This document shows, one piece after another, positions 6,855-11,014 of a stretch of 11,014 nt of DNA. The notes under the pieces were generated by a model. That model was not told the DNA's origin. It did not search any database and saw only the letters and a program-made list of their open reading frames with translations. Made by a program: the position numbers and the translations under genes. The first letter of the stretch is position 1; each line of letters begins with the position of its first letter. Source of the DNA: Treponema sp. UBA7590 (GTDB taxonomy: Bacteria; Spirochaetota; Spirochaetia; Treponematales; Treponemataceae); assembly GCA_002478955.1 (NCBI GenBank), contig DLKK01000053.1, positions 5,747 to 16,760 of the forward strand. Reading direction: 5' to 3'.

Positions 6855-7012
6855 TTTGGAACAGAATGAAGCTGTTCGGTTTCTCCTATTCACACGTTCA
6901 CAAAAACCTGCGCCACTGCTCGGTTTTTGTTCATGGCTGGAACAAACTGCTTTCGCATTTTGTTCTATTTACACGTTCACAAAAACCTGCGCCACTGCTC
7001 GGTTTTTGTTCA
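6855..7012. repeat. Tandem duplication of a 79-bp hairpin-rich element
   Basis: An identical 42-bp core occurs at 6892-6933 and 6971-7012, a 79-bp offset. Each core holds the stem ACAAAAACC/GGTTTTTGT around a 13-nt loop. The 37 bp before each core are diverged but keep a second dyad: GAACAG/CTGTTC in the first copy and GAACAAA/TTTGTTC in the second. Copy 2 abuts the purM stop codon at 7013. On the minus strand the stems resemble weak terminators with the T-run in the stem. I see no gene here. Confidence 0.85.
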
Positions 7013-8107
7013 CTAATCCTCGAAAAGGACTTTTTCTTTCTGGGTTTCGGCTTTGCCTTCTGCATATGCGACACGGCCAATCTTGTAGGCTTTCATGTCC
7101 GGGCAGTCATCGCGGTGGTATTTAGAGGCGTTCTCATTGAACATTTCCATGATTTCATCTGCATCCTTTGCTTTTACAGCAAGAACAAATCCGATTCCCA
7201 TATTGAATGTGTTGTAGATTGTGTTCAAGTCTGCACCGCGGCGGATAAGTTCCCCAAACACAGGTGGAATATCCCAGCTAGAGCGTTTGATTACAGAAAT
7301 CAGCTGCTTTTTTCCGTCTTTTGCCTTTGGATACATCCTTGGAATATTCTCATAGAATCCGCCGCCTGTAACGTGAACCATTCCATGGACTGACTTCTTA
7401 TATTTTGCCAGAACTTCCATAACCGGTTTTACATAAATGCGTGTCGGTGTGAGCAGAACTTCACCGATTGTCTTTCCTGTTTCTTTTCCGTCCATAAGGA
7501 AAGGCTCATTTGGATTTGGAACAAGCTTTCTTACCAAACTAAAACCGTTTGAATGAACGCCTGTTGAAGAAAGACCGATAAGAACATCACCTTCCGCAAT
7601 GTCCTCTCCAGTAATCATGTCATTCTTTTCGCCAACACCAACGCCAAATCCTGCCAAGTCATATTTTCCGACATCATAGAAACCTGGCATTTCAGCAGTT
7701 TCCCCACCAAGCAAAGCGCATCCAGTCATAACGCATCCGTCTGCAACGCCTTTTACAAGATCCGCCGCAACTTCAGCCTCAAGCTTTCCACATGCAACAT
7801 AATCAAGGAAGAACAAAGTCTGAACACCTGAGCACAAAATGTCGTTTACGCTCATTGCAACGCAGTCAATTCCCACTGTGTCATATTTTTTCATCTGGAA
7901 CGCAATGTCAAGCTTTGTGCCAACACCGTCTGTTCCGCTGACCATAACAGGATTCTTATAACCTTTTGGAATTTCAAACATTCCGTTAAAGCTTCCAAGA
8001 CCAGTAAGAAGACCAGGAATTGCAGTTCTTTTTGCATGTTCCTTGTACTTATCAACAGCGCGATAACCTTCTTCCACATCTACACCAGATTCTTTGTAAC
8101 TAGCCAT
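7013..8107 (-). CDS. purM: Phosphoribosylformylglycinamidine cyclo-ligase (AIR synthetase), PurM
   Basis: PurM closes the imidazole ring: FGAM plus ATP gives 5-aminoimidazole ribotide (AIR), step 5 of cytosolic de novo purine synthesis. The 364-aa protein is of normal length (about 345-355 aa) and carries the family motifs: 'GTDGVGTKL' (58-66), 'MSVNDILCSG' (85-94), 'GGETAEMPG' (134-142), 'STGVHSNGFS' (181-190) and 'HVTGGGFYENIPR' (245-257). AGGAG lies upstream of the ATG with a 10-nt spacer, somewhat long. The gene is last in purE-purF-purM, 73 nt after purF with a hairpin between. Its product AIR is the substrate of PurE at the head of the same operon. The protein looks intact and active. 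Confidence 0.97.
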   Translation of the reverse strand: MASYKESGVDVEEGYRAVDKYKEHAKRTAIPGLLTGLGSFNGMFEIPKGYKNPVMVSGTDGVGTKLDIAFQMKKYDTVGIDCVAMSVNDILCSGVQTLFFLDYVACGKLEAEVAADLVKGVADGCVMTGCALLGGETAEMPGFYDVGKYDLAGFGVGVGEKNDMITGEDIAEGDVLIGLSSTGVHSNGFSLVRKLVPNPNEPFLMDGKETGKTIGEVLLTPTRIYVKPVMEVLAKYKKSVHGMVHVTGGGFYENIPRMYPKAKDGKKQLISVIKRSSWDIPPVFGELIRRGADLNTIYNTFNMGIGFVLAVKAKDADEIMEMFNENASKYHRDDCPDMKAYKIGRVAYAEGKAETQKEKVLFED

Positions 8108-8141
8108 ATCTTATGGTCTCCTAAAAAATAATATTTTGTTC

Positions 8142-8178
8142 CGGTTCTGGTTTCAATCTGAGTAAAACCACAGAACCG
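8142..8178 (-). other. Intergenic hairpin between purF and purM
   Basis: On the minus strand CGGTTCT plus GGTTT pairs with AAACC plus AGAACCG, about 12 bp with a 2-nt bulge. No clean U-tract follows directly, though an AT-rich stretch with TTTTTT comes about 10-17 nt later. It could be a processing or stabilising element, or a leaky terminator that lowers purM expression relative to purF. Confidence 0.5.
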
Positions 8179-8180
8179 CA

Positions 8181-9638
8181 TTAGTTCACTTTTTTTTCTA
8201 TAAGTTCGCCAGGAACTCGCATTGGATATTCACCTGTAAAGCAGCCCTTGCAGAATCCATATTGAGCCGGATTGCAGGCACGCAACGCCTCGAACATTCC
8301 ATCCACAGAGATGAACGCAAGCGAATCCGCACCGATTTCCTTGCGGATTTCCTCTACATCATGCCCGGAAGAAATAAGCTCTTCCTTTGTAGGCGTGTCG
8401 ATTCCAAGGTAGCAAGGAAATTTTACCGGAGCTGAGCTTACGCGGAAATGAACTTCCTTTGCGCCTGCCCTGCGAAGAATTTGAACCAGGCGGCGGCTTG
8501 TAGTTCCACGCACAATCGAATCATCAATTACAATCACGCGTTTTCCGTCCAAATCGCTTTTAAGCGCGTTAAGCTTTACAAAAACCATATTCTCACGCGC
8601 CTGCTGGTTTGGAGCGATAAAAGTGCGTCCAATGTACTTGTTCTTTACAACGCCCATAGCATAAGGAATTCCTGATTCCCTTGAATAACCTATTGCGGCG
8701 CCAAGCCCGGAGTCCGGAACGCCCACAACAACATCAGCGTCAACCGGCGATTCCTTTGCAAGCTGTGCGCCCATCTTGTATCTTGCTTCCTGTACAGGAA
8801 TATCATCAATGATTGAATCCGGACGCGCAAAATAAACATATTCAAAAATGCATGAACGTTTTGAAGTCTTTTCACCAAACTCAAAAGAAAGAACGCCGTC
8901 CTTGTTGATTATAACAATCTCGCCAGGATGGATGTCCCGCACAAAAGTTCCGTTGATTGCGTCAATCGCGCAAGACTCGCTGGCAAGAACCCATCCGCCC
9001 TTCACCTGACCAAGGCAAAGCGGTCTGATTCCGTTAGGGTCACGCGCGCCGATCAAAGCGTCTTTTGTCATAACGCAAAGAGCAAACGAACCTTTTATCA
9101 TCTGGATTGTGTCTGTAAGAGCGCGCTCAAGACCTTTTTTGTAGCCCCGGGCAATCAGCTTTACAATAACCTCAGTGTCGCTGGAAGAATTGAACGCAGC
9201 TCCAGTTTCCTCAAACATATCGCGGAGCTGAACGTAATTTACAAGCTGGCCATTATGGGCAACCGCAACCGGGCCAAGCTTTGACTGAATCAGCATCGGC
9301 TGCGCATTCTCAATAGTCTTTGAGCCGGAAGTAGCGTAACGCACATGACCAATCGCAAGATGTCCCTGAAGCTCCTGAAGATGCTCCAGCTTAAAAACAT
9401 CAGAAGTAAGCCCCATCTGCTTGTGGATTTTCACATCGTTGCCGTCAGAGACACAGATTCCTGCGCTGTCCTGGCCACGGTGCTGCAGCGAATACAAGCC
9501 GTAATAGCACATCGTTGCGGCATTCATCTGGGATTCAGCATATTTTGGATCATCAGGATTCATGTAAACGCCGATTACGCCACATTCATCATGAAATTTA
9601 TCATCTTTTTCGTTATATAAGAATTCTTTTTCAGACAT
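8181..9638 (-). CDS. purF: Amidophosphoribosyltransferase, PurF (propeptide and iron-sulfur type)
   Basis: PurF catalyses the first committed step: PRPP plus glutamine gives 5-phosphoribosylamine and glutamate. The 485-aa protein has an 18-residue propeptide before Cys19, the N-terminal nucleophile of the glutaminase domain ('DECGVIGVY'). Next come 'LQHRGQDSAG' (51-60), 'GHVRYATSG' (97-105), 'AHNGQ' (127-131) and the PRPP-binding loop 'VIVIDDSIVRGTTS' (368-381). Cys263, Cys409, Cys463 and Cys466 fall where the Bacillus-type enzyme binds its [4Fe-4S] cluster, so this is the oxygen-sensitive, self-processed class, fitting an anaerobe. The ATG overlaps the purE stop by one base (TAATG), with GGAG at 9649-9652, which implies translational coupling. 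Confidence 0.98.
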   Translation of the reverse strand: MSEKEFLYNEKDDKFHDECGVIGVYMNPDDPKYAESQMNAATMCYYGLYSLQHRGQDSAGICVSDGNDVKIHKQMGLTSDVFKLEHLQELQGHLAIGHVRYATSGSKTIENAQPMLIQSKLGPVAVAHNGQLVNYVQLRDMFEETGAAFNSSSDTEVIVKLIARGYKKGLERALTDTIQMIKGSFALCVMTKDALIGARDPNGIRPLCLGQVKGGWVLASESCAIDAINGTFVRDIHPGEIVIINKDGVLSFEFGEKTSKRSCIFEYVYFARPDSIIDDIPVQEARYKMGAQLAKESPVDADVVVGVPDSGLGAAIGYSRESGIPYAMGVVKNKYIGRTFIAPNQQARENMVFVKLNALKSDLDGKRVIVIDDSIVRGTTSRRLVQILRRAGAKEVHFRVSSAPVKFPCYLGIDTPTKEELISSGHDVEEIRKEIGADSLAFISVDGMFEALRACNPAQYGFCKGCFTGEYPMRVPGELIEKKVN

Positions 9639-10135
9639 TACAGTTCAACTCCAGCAGCAACACCAGCACTAGCGTCATCTGCAAGTTTTTTGCGGAAAGC
9701 CAGAAGTTTTTCCTTAAGTTCCGGATATTTTATAGAAAGAATCTGTATGGCAAGATAAGCCGCATTTTTAGCGTTTCCAATTCCAACAGTCGCAACCGGA
9801 ATCTGCGGAGGCATCTGAACAATAGAAAGAAGCGCATCCATTCCGCCAAGACCGTTTGAACCGGCAGAAATACATTCAAGAGGAACACCAATCACCGGCA
9901 AAGTTGTAATTCCTGCAATAACACCAGGAAGAGCCGCCGCAAGACCAGCACCGGCAATAATAACTTCAAAACCATCATCTTCACACTGCTTCACAGTCTT
10001 GTGCAAAAGCTCGCCAGCCCGATGAGCTGAAATCACAAAAGCCTTATATTCAACGCCGAATTCCTTAAGAACCTCGGCAGCTTTTTTCATTTTTTCTGTA
10101 TCCGATTTTGACCCGAAAAAAATCGCAACCTTCAA
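9638..10135 (-). CDS. purE: PurE, AIR carboxylase / N5-CAIR mutase, class I-like with an unusual active-site residue
   Basis: PurE makes CAIR (4-carboxy-AIR), from N5-CAIR in class I enzymes or from AIR plus CO2 in class II. I start it at TTG 10135 (165 aa, normal length) because AGGAGG at 10142-10147 lies 6 nt upstream. The in-frame ATG at 10159 has no ribosome site and would add a non-conserved tail. Motifs are class I: 'GSKSD' near the start, 'SAHR' with catalytic His38, 'LPGVIAGITTLPVIGVPL' and 'LLSIVQMP'. Two oddities appear. Position 68, exactly 30 residues after the catalytic His as in E. coli, is Ala in 'AGLAAALPG' where class I has His. There is also a short Gly/Ser insertion before 'MDALLS'. 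No purK is in the window. The gene heads the purE-purF-purM operon. Confidence 0.93.
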   Translation of the reverse strand: MKVAIFFGSKSDTEKMKKAAEVLKEFGVEYKAFVISAHRAGELLHKTVKQCEDDGFEVIIAGAGLAAALPGVIAGITTLPVIGVPLECISAGSNGLGGMDALLSIVQMPPQIPVATVGIGNAKNAAYLAIQILSIKYPELKEKLLAFRKKLADDASAGVAAGVEL

Positions 10136-10182
10136 ATCCGTCCTCCTCGTTTCCGCCATAAAATCAGCAAAAACGATAACTG

Positions 10183-10211
10183 ACTTTACCACAATTTCCT
10201 AACCTTCTCAA
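10183..10211 (-). promoter_or_regulatory. Candidate promoter of the purEFM operon
   Basis: The minus strand has TTGAGA (10206-10211), a 17-nt spacer ending in TGG, then TAAAGT (10183-10188), so both -35 and extended -10 features are present. The start site would be near 10176, giving a leader of about 40 nt to the TTG at 10135. That leader shows no purine riboswitch-like fold or attenuator. Confidence 0.5.
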
Positions 10212-10238
10212 TATAAGAAAACAATTTAAAAACCATGG

Positions 10239-10330
10239 CAAGCCGGCAACAAGTTGCCGTCGGGCTTTGCGGGGTTTCATTGCTCCGCCACGCTACGCAA
10301 AAAGCCTCCGGCTTTCCCCTCCAATCCCTC
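10239..10330. repeat. GC-rich multi-hairpin element, probably a dispersed repeat
   Basis: This roughly 90-bp patch is clearly richer in GC than the AT-rich DNA on both sides. It holds three successive dyads: AAGCC with an inner GGCAAC/GTTGCC (10240-10267), TTTGCG/CGCAAA (10266-10271, 10296-10301) and AAAGCC/GGCTTT (10301-10306, 10310-10315). Reading frames across it look like shadows without ribosome sites. It resembles REP/BIME-like intergenic repeats. That it is dispersed is inferred, because only one copy is in the window. Confidence 0.55.
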
Positions 10331-10351
10331 TTGCATAAAAAAATCCATCGT

Positions 10352-10407
10352 CTGAACGTCTTGAGTTTTCTGCTGAACTCACAAAAAACAAAACTCAAGA
10401 CGTTCAG
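10352..10407 (-). terminator. 18-bp perfect inverted repeat after rsuA, likely terminator
   Basis: CTGAACGTCTTGAGTTTT (10352-10369) and its exact complement (10390-10407) flank a 20-nt loop. The right arm covers the rsuA stop codon (10404-10406). On the minus strand a run of seven Ts follows 8 nt after the stem, farther than usual. A third CTGAAC copy in the loop (10373-10378) allows an alternative 6-bp fold. Termination of the rsuA transcript is the likeliest role. Confidence 0.6.
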
Positions 10408-11014
10408 CCAAAGAATTCGCTTTCATACACAAAACGGAACTGTCCCGGCAAAAGGTTTTCGTCAAGTTTCAGGTTTCCGAACTGAATCCGTTTCAAAAAG
10501 ACAACGCGGTTCTTGACTGCAAGGAACATTCTTTTTATCTGGTGGAAACGTCCTTCACGCACAATAACCACACATTCCCGGTCGCTTAAAAACTCCAATG
10601 CAGCGGGCAGCGCCTTTTGTTCCCCGAATTTCTTTTCCGCAGGCAGAACAACGCCTTCCTCAAACATTTTTCTGTACGCAACCTGCCCGGATTCTTCCAC
10701 AGGATTTTCCAGCCGCACAAAATATTTTTTCTCAATCTTAAAATCTGGAGCTGCTGCCTTATACGAAAAACTTCCGTTCGTTGTAAAAAGCAAAAGTCCA
10801 CAAGTGTCGCAGTCAAGCCGCCCTACTGTGTGCAGTTTTCCCAGATTTTTTTGAATATTAATAGAAGAAACAAACTCATATACAACCGGATGTCTGTCGC
10901 TCACAAACGAGCACACGTAGCCGGCCGGTTTATTCAGCAAAATATAAATATGTTTTTGTTTTTCAAGGGTGTTTCCGTTCACAGAAATTTCATCCCGCTC
11001 AATTTTCACAGGAA
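10404..11014 (-). CDS. rsuA: RsuA-family 16S rRNA pseudouridine synthase (5' end beyond window)
   Basis: The visible part, about 203 codons, covers the tail of an S4 RNA-binding domain ('ISVNGN') and the whole pseudouridine synthase domain. It includes 'LLNKPAGYVCS', the catalytic motif 'GRLDCDTCGLLLFT' (Asp codon at 10812-10814), 'EKKYFVRLENP' and 'EGRFHQIKRMF', ending in 'LLPGQFRFV'. This layout and spacing match RsuA, which converts U516 of 16S rRNA to pseudouridine during small-subunit assembly. The RluB/E/F relatives share motifs, so the exact target is inferred. The frame stays open to the right edge, and a GTG at 11009 falls within the S4 domain, so the true start lies outside the window. 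A strong inverted repeat overlaps the stop codon. Confidence 0.85.
   Translation of the reverse strand, partial: PVKIERDEISVNGNTLEKQKHIYILLNKPAGYVCSFVSDRHPVVYEFVSSINIQKNLGKLHTVGRLDCDTCGLLLFTTNGSFSYKAAAPDFKIEKKYFVRLENPVEESGQVAYRKMFEEGVVLPAEKKFGEQKALPAALEFLSDRECVVIVREGRFHQIKRMFLAVKNRVVFLKRIQFGNLKLDENLLPGQFRFVYESEFFG

Noticed and set aside
6866..7393. Plus-strand reading frames across the purM 3' end and repeats
   Set aside because: They are antisense to purM, have no ribosome binding site, and their internal similarity only reflects the duplicated 42-bp core.
10135..10192. Longer purE starts at 10192 or 10159
   Set aside because: The added N-terminal residues would span the pur promoter -10 region, are not family-like, and lack a ribosome site; AGGAGG points to TTG at 10135.
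10186..10516. Reading frames on both strands through the GC-rich element
   Set aside because: They overlap rsuA or the pur promoter, lack ribosome sites, and translate hairpin repeats rather than a protein-like sequence.

Overview
The window looks like a chromosomal segment of a host-associated spirochaete, most likely a Treponema (gut, rumen or oral type). This is an inference from low-to-moderate GC, an HU-like/DUF4469 protein of the kind common in Treponema, and the style of the purine and CRISPR genes. No rRNA, tRNA or other marker settles it.

Region 1 (1-3922, minus strand) is the start of a type III-A CRISPR-Cas operon, transcribed right to left: cas6 (TTG start), cas10/csm1 with intact HD and GGDD motifs, csm2, and the start codon plus ribosome binding site of a next gene (probably csm3) at the window edge. 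No CRISPR array lies in the window. Region 2 (3998-5212, minus) is a 404-aa AAA/ABC-type ATPase of the RloA-like family, directly upstream of the cas genes and without a visible partner nuclease. Its promoter is embedded in an array of six 23-bp direct repeats (5222-5359). Each repeat carries an imperfect 16-bp dyad, and this array is the least explained structure in the window.

Region 3 (5439-6528, plus) holds a near-consensus promoter, a roughly 230-nt strongly folded leader whose last hairpin runs into the Shine-Dalgarno, an HU-like/DUF4469 protein starting at GTG 5703, and a clear terminator. A convergent 68-aa acidic protein of unknown function follows (6527-6733, minus) with an extended -10 promoter.

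Region 4 (6802-10211, minus) is a purine operon, purE-purF-purM, with a promoter at 10183-10211, a 1-nt purE/purF overlap, an intergenic hairpin before purM, a duplicated 79-bp hairpin repeat just after the purM stop, and a strong terminator. PurF makes phosphoribosylamine (step 1), PurM makes AIR, and PurE carboxylates AIR. PurE is class I-like but has Ala where the second active-site His of class I enzymes normally sits.

Region 5 (10239-11014) has a GC-rich multi-hairpin element, an 18-bp perfect inverted repeat overlapping a stop codon, and an RsuA-type 16S rRNA pseudouridine synthase gene that runs off the right edge.
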